Assembly (NCBI GenBank): GCA_019419585.1
Contig: DXZQ01000022.1
Location: forward strand, 1 to 45,579
Length of the DNA: 45,579 bases
Direction of reading: 5' to 3'
Source of the DNA: Collinsella sp.
Lineage (GTDB): Bacteria; Actinomycetota; Coriobacteriia; Coriobacteriales; Coriobacteriaceae
Shown: one piece after another, positions 8,337 to 16,527 of the stretch
How positions within the stretch are numbered: position 1 is the first letter of the stretch
Layout of the letters: each line of letters begins with the position of its first letter
Translations under genes and position numbers: made by a program
The notes under the pieces: generated by a model
Told to the model about the DNA's origin: nothing
Databases searched by the model: none
The model's input: only the letters and a program-made list of their open reading frames with translations

Positions 8337-10013
8337 TTAGGCGAGCTCAGCGGTACCCAGATCGGCGTGCTTCTGCGGATCGACATAGAGGTACTTGACG
8401 CGATCGGAGCCGACGATGGTGTGCGTGTAGAACATCACCGGGATAACCGGGCAGTCAGCGGCGACCATAGCGTCAGCCTCCTGCATCTTGGCGATGCGCT
8501 CGTCGTCGTCAACCGTGGCACGGGCCTCATCGACCTTGGCATCGAACTCGGGGTTGTTGTAACCAGAGCGGTTGTCGCCACCGAGGGAGTCGGAGTGGAA
8601 CAGCGGGTACAGGAAGTTGTCCATGATCGGGTAATCGGCGATCCAGCCCAGACGGCCGAACTGATAGTTGAAGTTCTGATACTGCTCGAGCAGGGCAGAC
8701 CACTCGGGAGTATCGGAGACGGCGGTGACGCCCACCTTGGCGAGGTCGCCGATGATGGACTCCATGATCTCCTTGTGGCCACCGTCCTGGTTGTAGGACA
8801 GGGTCACATTGATGCCACGATCGCCGTTAGCGCCAGCGGGAGCGACCTTGTCGAGGTACTCGTTAGCCTTGTCGACGTCATAGGCGCAGAACTCCCATGC
8901 GCCCTCCTTGTAGCCGGCAATTCCCGGAGGAACGATGCCGTCAGCGGGGGTACGGGTGCCCTTGAAGATGGTCTTGCAGATGGCCTCACGGTTGATAGCC
9001 AGGGAGATGCCCCTGCGCAGGTCAGCATTGTTGAACGGCTCGGCCGTGGTGTTGCACGTCAGATAGTACGTGGAAGGCTCGGAGCCGAGCAGCATGCGCT
9101 CGCCGTCACCCATGGTGTAGCCATCCTTGGACTCGCCGCGGTCCTTCTTGGCGGCGTCGATCTGAGCAACGGGAACGTCGCAGACATCGAGGTTGCCGGC
9201 CTGGAACTCCTTGTAAGCGGTCTCCACGTCCTTGATGACCTGGAAGTGGATGGCGTCGATCTTTGCCTTGTCGCCATAGTAATCGTCAAACTTCTTGAGG
9301 TTGATCTCCTGACCATCCTCCCACTTGCCGTCCATCATGAACGGGCCGTTACCGACCGGGGCAAGGTAGAAGCTCTTGACATCGGACTCGGCGCACTCGG
9401 GAACCGGGGACAGAGCCGGGTGAGAGGCGACGAACGGGAAGTCGGCGTAGGCGGAAGTCAGCTTGACGACGAGGGTCTCGTCATCCGGGCAGGTAACGCC
9501 GGACAGCTCGGTAGCGTTACCGGCAAGCAGATCATCATAGCCCTCGACCATGGAAAGGTGGTAGGAGACCTCGGAAGGACCATACTCGGTAGCGATGGCC
9601 GACTTGGTGTTGACCAGGCGCTCCCAACCGAGCTTGAAGGACTTGGAAGTAACGTCGTCACCGTTGTGGAACTTGGCCTTCTTGATCTTGAAGGTGAACT
9701 CGGTGGCGTCGTCGTTAGCCTCGAAGGACTCGCAAGCCAGCGGAACGATCTCGCCCTTCTCGTTATCGTACTCCGTCAGAGCGTCGAAGAGCTGGTACTC
9801 GACCTGAGTGCCCTGATCCTCCTGGACGTTGTAGGGGTCGATGCAGACCGGGTTGTTGATGTAGAAGTTCAGCGTCGAACCGGACTCAGAACCGGAAGCG
9901 TCGCCGCCCTTCTTGCCGCATGCGGCAAGAAAAGCCATGGAGCTCGCAGCGAGGGTGCCGCCAACAAAGGCGCGACGACCCATAACGGGCTGGTGGAACA
10001 TAGAATCAGCCAT
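8337..10013 (-). CDS. oppA: Oligopeptide-binding lipoprotein (SBP family 5)
   Basis: 558 residues from ATG 10013 (MADSMFHQ), chosen because GGAGG lies 5-9 nt upstream. The N-terminus has twin arginines followed by a hydrophobic stretch and lipobox (GRRAFVGG ... AFLAACGKK), so it is a membrane-anchored lipoprotein and possibly a Tat substrate. The body is a family 5 extracellular solute-binding protein: LNFYINNP start, VNEYLDKVAPAG region, and the RRGISLAINREAICKTIF helix typical of OppA/DppA. It delivers peptides to OppBC. First gene of the opp operon. The 5' leader contains a 7-bp hairpin (10092-10126). Confidence 0.93.
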   Translation of the reverse strand: MADSMFHQPVMGRRAFVGGTLAASSMAFLAACGKKGGDASGSESGSTLNFYINNPVCIDPYNVQEDQGTQVEYQLFDALTEYDNEKGEIVPLACESFEANDDATEFTFKIKKAKFHNGDDVTSKSFKLGWERLVNTKSAIATEYGPSEVSYHLSMVEGYDDLLAGNATELSGVTCPDDETLVVKLTSAYADFPFVASHPALSPVPECAESDVKSFYLAPVGNGPFMMDGKWEDGQEINLKKFDDYYGDKAKIDAIHFQVIKDVETAYKEFQAGNLDVCDVPVAQIDAAKKDRGESKDGYTMGDGERMLLGSEPSTYYLTCNTTAEPFNNADLRRGISLAINREAICKTIFKGTRTPADGIVPPGIAGYKEGAWEFCAYDVDKANEYLDKVAPAGANGDRGINVTLSYNQDGGHKEIMESIIGDLAKVGVTAVSDTPEWSALLEQYQNFNYQFGRLGWIADYPIMDNFLYPLFHSDSLGGDNRSGYNNPEFDAKVDEARATVDDDERIAKMQEADAMVAADCPVIPVMFYTHTIVGSDRVKYLYVDPQKHADLGTAELA

Positions 10014-10091
10014 GCCATCCTCCTTATGAGATAGGACAAAGTGAATTCGGCCGGGCAACGTCGAGACAGCCCGATCGAACCATTCAAACGC

Positions 10092-10126
10092 GGTCCGCCG
10101 TTATGGCTGGTTATGCAGTGCGGACC
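10092..10126 (-). promoter_or_regulatory. Hairpin in the oppA leader
   Basis: GGTCCGC (10092-10098) pairs with GCGGACC (10120-10126) around a 21-nt loop, about 80 nt upstream of the oppA start. I see no known riboswitch pattern and could not place a convincing promoter. It may be a leader structure of the opp mRNA. Confidence 0.45.
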
Positions 10127-10251
10127 AACGTTTCGCAATACAGTAGCGCATTTTATGCACAATATGGCGCTAATTCCGGTTAACGGTCGAGAATTTCTTT
10201 AGTTAGGCGAAGTATGTGGGGATATTTTGACTCTATTACAAGTCTGTAAAC

Positions 10252-10281
10252 AAAAAGGGCCCCGCACATGCGGGACCCTTT
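10252..10281 (-). terminator. Rho-independent terminator of secG
   Basis: The minus strand has a 10-bp stem GGGTCCCGCA / TGCGGGGCCC (one G-T pair) around a very short loop, then TTTTTG. It starts 23 nt past the secG stop codon. Confidence 0.88.
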
Positions 10282-10286
10282 ACAAA

Positions 10287-10306
10287 CGTATATACGCCGA
10301 TGCTTA
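10287..10306 (-). repeat. CGTATATACGCCGAT motif overlapping the secG stop codon
   Basis: The plus strand reads CGTATATACGCCGATGCTTA, where the last TTA is the secG stop codon. The first 15 bases recur exactly at 15569-15583, just past the whiA stop. The core CGTATATACG is a perfect palindrome. Function unknown. Confidence 0.65.
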
Positions 10307-10558
10307 GTAGCCGACGATGCCCTGCGGGAAGAAGAACATGCACAGAACGACACACACAGCAAAAACGACGGCCATAATTACCGTCAGGCGATCGAGGTTC
10401 TGCTCCATGACGCCCGTGGCAGAGCTGGAGTTATACAGCGAGCTAGCGATCATATCCGAAACGCCGGTACCCTTACCGGAGTGCATCAGGACGAGAATCG
10501 TCAGCGCCACGGCAGAGATAGCCCAAACGACAAACAGAAGAATCTGGAACGGACCCAT
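10304..10558 (-). CDS. secG: Protein translocase subunit SecG
   Basis: 84 residues, the usual size. Two membrane helices (about 5-24 and 60-80) flank a short cytoplasmic loop with HSGKGTGVSDM. SecG contacts SecYE and helps SecA-driven export. AAGGAG lies upstream of the ATG. It is followed by its own terminator and preceded by the gpmI terminator, so it is probably a separate unit, although secG sits next to the triose genes as in many actinobacteria. Confidence 0.92.
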   Translation of the reverse strand: MGPFQILLFVVWAISAVALTILVLMHSGKGTGVSDMIASSLYNSSSATGVMEQNLDRLTVIMAVVFAVCVVLCMFFFPQGIVGY

Positions 10559-10662
10559 AGATAAGCTCCTTAATAGAACAATTTAAACTCCAGTACTGTA
10601 CCACAACCTCCAACACTCCCCCATCCGCCATTTAGGGACGGGGTAGAAATGGCAGAAATACC

Positions 10663-10695
10663 AAAAAAGGGGTCGTCCGGTTGTGGACAACCCCC
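10663..10695 (-). terminator. Rho-independent terminator of gpmI
   Basis: The minus strand stem GGGGTTGTCC / GGACGACCCC with loop ACAACC is followed by TTTTTT. A smaller AT hairpin (TAGAAAAC / GTTTTCTA) lies between it and the gpmI stop codon. Confidence 0.9.
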
Positions 10696-10722
10696 TTACT
10701 AGAAAACGGTATTTGTTTTCTA

Positions 10723-12276
10723 TTAGGCCTCGGTGGCGAGCACGCGACCCGTCATCTCGGCGGAAGGCTCAAGACCAGCCATGGTGAGCATGGTCGGAGC
10801 GATATCGGAGAGACGGCCGTCCTCGATACCGGTGAGCTTGGCCTTATCATCAACGATGATGAACGGCACGCGGTTGGTAGTGTGAGCCGTGAACGGATGC
10901 TTGGAACCATCGGAAGCGACGTCAAACATGTGGTCGGCGTTACCGTGGTCGGCGGTGATCAGCGCAAAGCCGCCCTTGGCGAGAATCGCCGGGACAACCT
11001 TGGACAGAGCATCGTCAACAGCCTCGACGGCCTTAACGGCGGCGTCGAATACACCGGTGTGACCAACCATGTCGCAGTTCGCGAAGTTCACGATGTAGAA
11101 ATCAGCGCGATCCTCGTTGATAGCGGCGACAAGCTTCTCGGTAACCTCGGGAGCGCTCATCTCGGGCTGCAGATCGTAGGTAGCGACCTTGGGGGAAGCG
11201 ACGAGCACGCGCTCCTCGCCCTCCTTGGGCTCCTCGATGCCGCCGTTGAGGAAGAACGTCACGTGGGCGTACTTCTCGGTCTCGGCGGTGTGCAGCTGCT
11301 TCAGGCCATTGGCGGCGATAACGTCGGCCAGGACGTTCTCGGGGAACGTCTTGGGGAAGGCGACCTCGACGTCAAACGTCGGATCATACTCGGTCATCGT
11401 CACAAAGTGCGAGAGCTTAATCTGCTCGCGCTCAAAGCCGTCGAACTCCTTGTCCGTGAACACGCGAGTCATCTGACGGGCGCGGTCGGGACGGAAGTTG
11501 AAGAAGATGGCCGCGTCGCCCTCGTGAATGCCCTCGTTGTGGGCAGCGAAGGGCTCGACGAACTCGTCGCCGCGCGGATCCTTCTCGTAGTAGGCCTTGA
11601 TACCGGCAACGGGGTCGGTATCGGCATCGGACGCGTTGACCATGACGTCGTAGGCACGCTGGATGCGCTCCCAGCGGTTGTCGCGGTCCATAGCCCAATA
11701 GCGGCCCGAAACGGTGGCAACGCGAGCGTCGCAACCGGTCTCCTCGGAGATCTTAGCCAGGAAGGCGCAGAACTCGCTCATGTAGCCGGCACCGGACTGC
11801 GGGTCGACGTCGCGGCCATCCATGAAGGCGTGGACGCGAACGGTCTTGACGCCATGCTGGGCAGCCATCTTGACCAGAGCCTCGACGTGGTTCATGTGAG
11901 AATGAACACCGCCAGGGCTCATAAGGCCCATGAGGTGCAGGGTCTTGCCTTCGGCCTTGACGTCGTCCATAGCCTTGACGAAGACCTCGTTCTTGGCGAT
12001 GGAGCCGTCCTTGATGGCGTTGTTGATGCGCGAAAGCTCCTGGAACACGATGCGACCGGCACCGATGTTGAGGTGACCCACCTCGGAGTTGCCCATCTGA
12101 CCGTCGGGAAGGCCCACGTCCTCGCCCGAAGCGCCGAGCGTGGTGTGGGGATACTGAGCGTACAGGCTATCAAGGAAGGGCGTCTTGGCAGCGGCGACGG
12201 CGTTCTCGCCATCAGCCGGAGCAAGGCCGCAGCCATCCATGATGATCAGGAGTGCAGGAAGATGACGCTGTGCCAT
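10723..12276 (-). CDS. gpmI: Cofactor-independent phosphoglycerate mutase
   Basis: 517 residues, normal for the iPGM family. It interconverts 3- and 2-phosphoglycerate. The N-terminal alkaline-phosphatase-like domain carries the metal-binding IIMDGCG and the catalytic serine motif GQMGNSEVGHLNIGAG. Family motifs MSPGGVHSH, RVHAFMDGRDVDP, SGRYWAMDRDNRW and FNFRPDRARQM are present, and the C-terminal HGNADHM and HTTNRVPFI supply further Mn ligands. It starts 5 nt past the tpiA stop with AGGA just upstream. Last gene of the pgk-tpiA-gpmI unit. Confidence 0.96.
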   Translation of the reverse strand: MAQRHLPALLIIMDGCGLAPADGENAVAAAKTPFLDSLYAQYPHTTLGASGEDVGLPDGQMGNSEVGHLNIGAGRIVFQELSRINNAIKDGSIAKNEVFVKAMDDVKAEGKTLHLMGLMSPGGVHSHMNHVEALVKMAAQHGVKTVRVHAFMDGRDVDPQSGAGYMSEFCAFLAKISEETGCDARVATVSGRYWAMDRDNRWERIQRAYDVMVNASDADTDPVAGIKAYYEKDPRGDEFVEPFAAHNEGIHEGDAAIFFNFRPDRARQMTRVFTDKEFDGFEREQIKLSHFVTMTEYDPTFDVEVAFPKTFPENVLADVIAANGLKQLHTAETEKYAHVTFFLNGGIEEPKEGEERVLVASPKVATYDLQPEMSAPEVTEKLVAAINEDRADFYIVNFANCDMVGHTGVFDAAVKAVEAVDDALSKVVPAILAKGGFALITADHGNADHMFDVASDGSKHPFTAHTTNRVPFIIVDDKAKLTGIEDGRLSDIAPTMLTMAGLEPSAEMTGRVLATEA

Positions 12277-12281
12277 ATGTC

Positions 12282-13049
12282 CTACTCGCCTGCCTTGACG
12301 ACCATAGAGGCGAAGTCGGCAGCCTTGAGCGAAGCGCCGCCCACGAGGGCGCCGTCAACGTCGGGCTTGGCGACGAGCTCGGCAATGTTGCCGGGCTTAG
12401 CGGAACCGCCGTAGAGAACGCGGATGCCGTTAGCGAGCTCCTCGCCGAACATCTCCTTGAGGGTCTCACGGATAGCGCCGCAGACCTCCTGAGCGTCCTC
12501 GGCGGTAGCGGTCTTGCCGGTGCCGATAGCCCAGATGGGCTCGTAGGCGACGACGACCTGCTTGGGGCAGGTGATCTCAAGACCAGCAAGGCCAGCCTTG
12601 ACCTGGTTCACGACGTGCTCGACATAGGTGCCAGCCTCGCGGACCTCGAGGGACTCGCCGCAGCAGAAGACGGGAACAAGACCGGCGGCAACGAGGGCCT
12701 TGGCCTTCTTGTTCTGGTCCTCGTCGGTCTCGTGGAAGTAGTCGCGACGCTCGGAGTGACCGATGATGCAGTAGGTGCAGCCAGCGGACTTGAGCATGTC
12801 GCAAGAGGACTCACCGGTGAAGGCACCCTTGGCCTCCCAGTACACGTTCTGTGCACCGAGGGCGATGGGGGCAGCCTGAATGCGGTCATGAACCGTGGTG
12901 ATGTCAATGGTCGGAGGGCAGACGAGCACCTCGACGCCAGCCGGAACCTCGGGCAGAGCCTGAGCCAGCTCGTCGGCGAGCTTGGCGGCCTCGGCGACGT
13001 CGTTGTTCATCTTCCAGTTACCAGCGATAAGAAGGGTGCGATTAGGCAT
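12282..13049 (-). CDS. tpiA: Triosephosphate isomerase
   Basis: 255 residues from ATG 13049 (MPNRTLLIAGNWKMN). Lys in GNWKMN, the catalytic His in IGHSERRDYF and the catalytic Glu in VVAYEPIWAIGTG are all present, as is the phosphate-binding loop YGGSAKPGN. It interconverts dihydroxyacetone phosphate and glyceraldehyde 3-phosphate in the cytoplasm. The start overlaps the pgk stop by 8 nt (ATGCCTAA), with GGAGG inside the pgk coding region, so translation is probably coupled. Confidence 0.97.
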   Translation of the reverse strand: MPNRTLLIAGNWKMNNDVAEAAKLADELAQALPEVPAGVEVLVCPPTIDITTVHDRIQAAPIALGAQNVYWEAKGAFTGESSCDMLKSAGCTYCIIGHSERRDYFHETDEDQNKKAKALVAAGLVPVFCCGESLEVREAGTYVEHVVNQVKAGLAGLEITCPKQVVVAYEPIWAIGTGKTATAEDAQEVCGAIRETLKEMFGEELANGIRVLYGGSAKPGNIAELVAKPDVDGALVGGASLKAADFASMVVKAGE

Positions 13050-14232
13050 CGAGAAGCGCCTCCACTCCGGGCAGGGCCTTACCCTCGACGAGCTCCATGG
13101 AAGCGCCACCACCGGTGGAGATCCAGCTCATCTTGTCGGCCAGGTTGAACTTGTTGACAGCCGCGACAGAGTCACCACCGCCGATGATCGAGGTGCAGTC
13201 GGCCTCGGCGACGGCCTCGGCGATAGCCTGGGTGCCGTGAGCGAAGTTGTCGAACTCGAAGACGCCCATGGGGCCGTTCCAGAACACGGTCTTGGCGCCC
13301 TTGACGGCCTCGGCGTAGAGCTCCTCGGTCTTGGGGCCGATGTCCATGCCCTCACGATCGTCGGGGATAGCGTCGGAAGCGACAACCTCGGGGACAGCGT
13401 CCTCGCCAAAGTGATCGGCAACGCGGTTGTCGATGGGGAGCAGGATCTTGACGCCCTTTTCCTCGGCCTTCTTGAGCATCTCGCCGGCGCGCTCGACCCA
13501 GTCCTCTTCCTTGAGGGACTGACCGACGGTCAGGCCCTGAGCCAGGAAGAAGGTGTAGGCCATGCCGCCACCGATGATCAGGGTGTCAGCGGAGTCGATG
13601 AGGTGATCGAGAACGCCGATCTTGGAAGAAACCTTGGAACCGCCGACGATAGCGACGAAGGGGCGCTCGGGCTCGGCGAAGATGCCGGTCAGCGTGTCGA
13701 CCTCCTTCTCGAGCAGGAAGCCGGCGACGGCAGGCAGGTAAGCGGCGGGGCCCACGACGGAACCCTGGGCGCGGTGAGCGGTGCCGAAGGCATCGAGAAC
13801 GAAGACGTCACCATAGGAAGCGAGCTTCTTGGCGATCTCGGGATCGTTCTTCTTCTCACGCTTGTCGAAACGGACGTTCTCGAGAACGAGGACCTTGCCC
13901 GGCTCGACGGCGGCGACAGCCTCAGCAGCCTTCTCGCCGTAGGTGTCGGCGACAAAGGCAACATCGAGACCAGAGAGCTCAGCGAGCTTCTTGGCGACAG
14001 GCTCAAGGGAGAGCTCAGGCTGGAAGCCGGTGCCCTCGGGACGGCCGAGGTGGCTCATGAGGATGACGCGAGCGTTGTGCTCAACGAGGTAGTTGATGGT
14101 GGGCAGGGCAGCCTTGATGCGGGTGGTGTCGCCAACGACGCCATCCTTGATAGGCACGTTAAAGTCAACGCGGACGAGAACGCGCTTGCCGTCGACATCG
14201 ATGTCGCGGACGGTCTTCTTGGTAAAGGCCAT
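13042..14232 (-). CDS. pgk: Phosphoglycerate kinase
   Basis: 396 residues from ATG 14232 (MAFTKKTVRDIDV), with AAAGGTAG upstream. The N-terminal substrate-binding motif RVDFNVPIKDG, the SHLGRPEG loop, KVLVLENVRF and the C-terminal nucleotide-binding GGGDSVAAVNKF are intact, and GGGASMELVEGKALPGVEAL is recognisable near the end. It makes ATP from 1,3-bisphosphoglycerate. A small hairpin (14256-14278) lies in its leader between the gap terminator and the start. It overlaps tpiA by 8 nt. Confidence 0.97.
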   Translation of the reverse strand: MAFTKKTVRDIDVDGKRVLVRVDFNVPIKDGVVGDTTRIKAALPTINYLVEHNARVILMSHLGRPEGTGFQPELSLEPVAKKLAELSGLDVAFVADTYGEKAAEAVAAVEPGKVLVLENVRFDKREKKNDPEIAKKLASYGDVFVLDAFGTAHRAQGSVVGPAAYLPAVAGFLLEKEVDTLTGIFAEPERPFVAIVGGSKVSSKIGVLDHLIDSADTLIIGGGMAYTFFLAQGLTVGQSLKEEDWVERAGEMLKKAEEKGVKILLPIDNRVADHFGEDAVPEVVASDAIPDDREGMDIGPKTEELYAEAVKGAKTVFWNGPMGVFEFDNFAHGTQAIAEAVAEADCTSIIGGGDSVAAVNKFNLADKMSWISTGGGASMELVEGKALPGVEALLDA

Positions 14233-14287
14233 GTTTGCTTCTACCTTTCGTACGTGTCTGCCTCCCATTACGGCAGACGATTTCCTA

Positions 14288-14336
14288 TAAAAAGGGCGCG
14301 ACCCTAGGGTGTAAGCCCTATAAGGCCGCGCCCTTC
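14288..14336 (-). terminator. Terminator downstream of gap
   Basis: On the minus strand AAGGGCGCG pairs with CGCGCCCTT, enclosing a smaller AGGGCTTACACCCT hairpin, and TTTT follows. It separates gap from pgk, so gap can be expressed at a level different from pgk-tpiA-gpmI. Confidence 0.85.
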
Positions 14337-14372
14337 TTTAGACGCTCAACGAGCTATTCGCTAAAAGCTAAA

Positions 14373-15398
14373 TTAAGCAACGAACTTCTCGAAGTACTTG
14401 ATGGTGCGGACCATCTGAGAGGTGTAGGAGTTCTCGTTGTCGTACCAAGAGGTGACCTGAACGAGGGTCTGGCCGTTGCCGAGATCAGAGCACATGGTCT
14501 GAGTGGCGTCGAAGATGGAGCCGTGGGTCTCGCCAATGATGTCGGTGGAGACGATGTCGTCCTCGTTGTAACCGAAGGTCTCGGAGATGGTGGCAGCGTA
14601 GGCCTTCATAGCGGCGTTGACCTCGTCGACGGTGACCTTCTTGTCAACGACAGCGTAGAGGTTGGTGATGGAGCCGGTCGGCGTCGGGACGCGCTGGGCG
14701 GCACCGATGAGCTTACCGTTGAGCTCGGGGAGAACCAGGCCGATAGCCTTGGCAGCACCGGTGGTGTTGGGGACGATGTTGACGGCGCAGGCGCGGCTAC
14801 GACGCTTGTTGCCCTTGCGCTGCGGGCCGTCGAGCGGCATCTGGTCGCCAGTCCAGGCGTGAATGGTGGTCATGATGCCGGACACGATGGGAGCGAAGTC
14901 GTTCAGACCCTTGGCCATCGGGGCGAGGCAGTTGGTGGTGCAGGAAGCGGCGGAGATGATGTTGTCCTCAGCGGTCAGCGTCTCGTGGTTGACGTTGTAC
15001 ACGATGGTGGGCAGATCGCTGCCGGCCGGAGCGGAGATGACGACCTTCTTGGCGCCAGCGTTGATGTGGGCCTGAGCCTTAGCCTTGCTGGTGTAGAAGC
15101 CGGTGCACTCGAGAACGACGTCGACGTCGAGGTCGCCCCAAGGCAGGTTATTGGCGTCGGCCTCCTTGTAGATCTTGATCTCCTTGCCGTCAACGGTGAT
15201 GGAATCCTCGCCAGCAACGACCTCGTGATCGCGAGCGTAGTTGCCCTGCGTGGAGTCGTACTTCAGCAGGTAAGCGAGCATATCGGGAGAGGTGAGGTCG
15301 TTGATAGCGACGATCTCGGAGCCCTCATGACCGAACATCTGACGGAAAGCCAGACGACCGATGCGACCGAAGCCGTTAATAGCAACCTTTACTGCCAT
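14373..15398 (-). CDS. gap: Glyceraldehyde-3-phosphate dehydrogenase
   Basis: 341 residues from ATG 15398 (MAVKVAINGFGRIGRLAF), with AAAGGAGA upstream. The Rossmann NGFGRIGR motif, the catalytic cysteine in SAASCTTNCLAP, the phosphate-site THAW-type motif (IHAWTGDQ) and the C-terminal WYDNENSYTSQMV are intact. It is NAD-linked type I GAPDH of glycolysis. It has its own terminator and a candidate promoter at 15471-15500. An AT-rich palindrome (15533-15546) lies further upstream. Confidence 0.97.
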   Translation of the reverse strand: MAVKVAINGFGRIGRLAFRQMFGHEGSEIVAINDLTSPDMLAYLLKYDSTQGNYARDHEVVAGEDSITVDGKEIKIYKEADANNLPWGDLDVDVVLECTGFYTSKAKAQAHINAGAKKVVISAPAGSDLPTIVYNVNHETLTAEDNIISAASCTTNCLAPMAKGLNDFAPIVSGIMTTIHAWTGDQMPLDGPQRKGNKRRSRACAVNIVPNTTGAAKAIGLVLPELNGKLIGAAQRVPTPTGSITNLYAVVDKKVTVDEVNAAMKAYAATISETFGYNEDDIVSTDIIGETHGSIFDATQTMCSDLGNGQTLVQVTSWYDNENSYTSQMVRTIKYFEKFVA

Positions 15399-15470
15399 TG
15401 TGTCTCCTTTCGTAAGGCCCCCGCAAGCTACAGCGCCTGCCGTTGAGGCCCACAAACTAACCACTCGCCT

Positions 15471-15500
15471 AATATACCTTTTTTTGGACTTGAATTTCAC
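15471..15500 (-). promoter_or_regulatory. Candidate gap promoter
   Basis: The minus strand reads GTGAAA (15495-15500), 18 nt, TATATT (15471-15476), then a leader of about 65 nt with AAAGGAGA before the start codon. An A-run fills the spacer. Hexamers were matched by eye. Confidence 0.5.
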
Positions 15501-15532
15501 GAGAATGCTCGAAATTGAAAATCAAATTTACG

Positions 15533-15546
15533 TTAAAACGTTTTAA
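15533..15546. promoter_or_regulatory. AT palindrome TTAAAACGTTTTAA upstream of gap
   Basis: A perfect 14-bp palindrome with a central CG, the form of LacI/CcpA-family operators. It lies 33 bp upstream of the proposed gap -35 box, between gap and whiA. A related AAACGTTT core occurs in the nan-island control region at 28241-28248. Confidence 0.4.
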
Positions 15547-15568
15547 AGAATAAAACAGCAGTTAAATC

Positions 15569-15587
15569 CGTATATACGCCGATACTT
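15569..15587 (-). repeat. Second copy of the CGTATATACGCCGAT motif, after whiA
   Basis: The plus strand reads CGTATATACGCCGATACTT, starting to the left of the whiA stop codon (15592-15594). Fifteen bases match the copy at 10287-10301 exactly, and CTT follows in both after one mismatch. Both copies lie at the 3' end of a minus-strand gene. Confidence 0.65.
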
Positions 15588-15591
15588 TAAA

Positions 15592-16521
15592 CTACCTGTT
15601 TGCTTCAATGAGCTTTTCAAGCCTCAAAACTCGATGGTAGAGGGCCGACTTTGACAAGGGAGGGTCAGCCATCTCCCCCAAATCACGCAGCGACAGATCG
15701 GGATAGCGCTCGCGCAGGTCGCAAAAGACCGCCAAGGCATCCGGAAGCGCATCGCGAAGGCCACGCTGCTCGAGCTCATCGATAAGCGCAAGCTGATGTT
15801 GGGCGGCACCGGCGCTTCTGGTCTGGTTGGCGAGTTCGGCGTTCACGCGACGGTTCACATCGTTCTTAACCAACTTGACCGCACGCGCCTCCTCAATCTC
15901 GGAAACACTGCGCTTGGCACCAATCAGCTTTAAAAGATGCTCGATTTCCTCGGCGCTCTTAATGTACACGGCATAAGACCCCCGCCGTGCATTAACACGC
16001 GCATGGACCCCAATCTGCTCCAACAGATCGCAAAGTCCCCGGGCATACTGCTCGCCCTGTACCGCAATCTCCAAATGAAAATCGCCGCGTGGATCGGCCA
16101 CGAAGCCGCCCGCGATGAGCGCGCCGCGGATATAGGCAAGTCTGCAGCAGGGACGGGCAACGATGTGTCGGGGAACACCAGCGACGAGCCCTCCCCTGCG
16201 GTCTAGAATGCCCAGCAGCACCAAAGCCTTGTCCAGGTCGGGTTGATCGGGCAGGGTAATGAGATAATTTCGAACCTTATGCAATACAGATTTGCGGACG
16301 GTGAACTCCGTTTTGAGTTTAAGGATGCGATGCGTCAGCGTGATCATCGTGCGCGCGACGGCTCCCGTCTCGGTCGCGACCGTCAAACGATACCGCCCAG
16401 AGCCGGTAAGCGAGAGTGTACCACTCACGCGCGTGAGGGCGGCAAGCGTCGACAAGTCGCAGTATTCACATTCGGGTTCGCAGCGCGCAAGCTCGTCACG
16501 CACCTCGGCGGTAAACGACAT
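15592..16521 (-). CDS. whiA: WhiA, DNA-binding protein of the sporulation/division regulator family
   Basis: 309 residues, full length. The N-terminal half is the LAGLIDADG-like domain (ALTRVSGTLSLTGSGRYRLTVATE; RLAYIRGALIAGGFVADPRGDFHLEIAV). The C-terminal half is the WhiA helix-turn-helix (YPDLSLRDLGEMADPPLSKSALYHRVLRLEKL). In Streptomyces WhiA acts with WhiB in sporulation septation; in Bacillus it affects division. It starts 6 nt after rapZ ends. The yvcK gene usually found between rapZ and whiA is absent here. Confidence 0.95.
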   Translation of the reverse strand: MSFTAEVRDELARCEPECEYCDLSTLAALTRVSGTLSLTGSGRYRLTVATETGAVARTMITLTHRILKLKTEFTVRKSVLHKVRNYLITLPDQPDLDKALVLLGILDRRGGLVAGVPRHIVARPCCRLAYIRGALIAGGFVADPRGDFHLEIAVQGEQYARGLCDLLEQIGVHARVNARRGSYAVYIKSAEEIEHLLKLIGAKRSVSEIEEARAVKLVKNDVNRRVNAELANQTRSAGAAQHQLALIDELEQRGLRDALPDALAVFCDLRERYPDLSLRDLGEMADPPLSKSALYHRVLRLEKLIEANR

Positions 16522-16527
16522 GCAGGC

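Noticed and set aside
8310..10034. A 574-codon plus-strand frame opposite oppA
   Set aside because: oppA has a clear lipobox, ribosome binding site and family fold. The antisense frame is a shadow.
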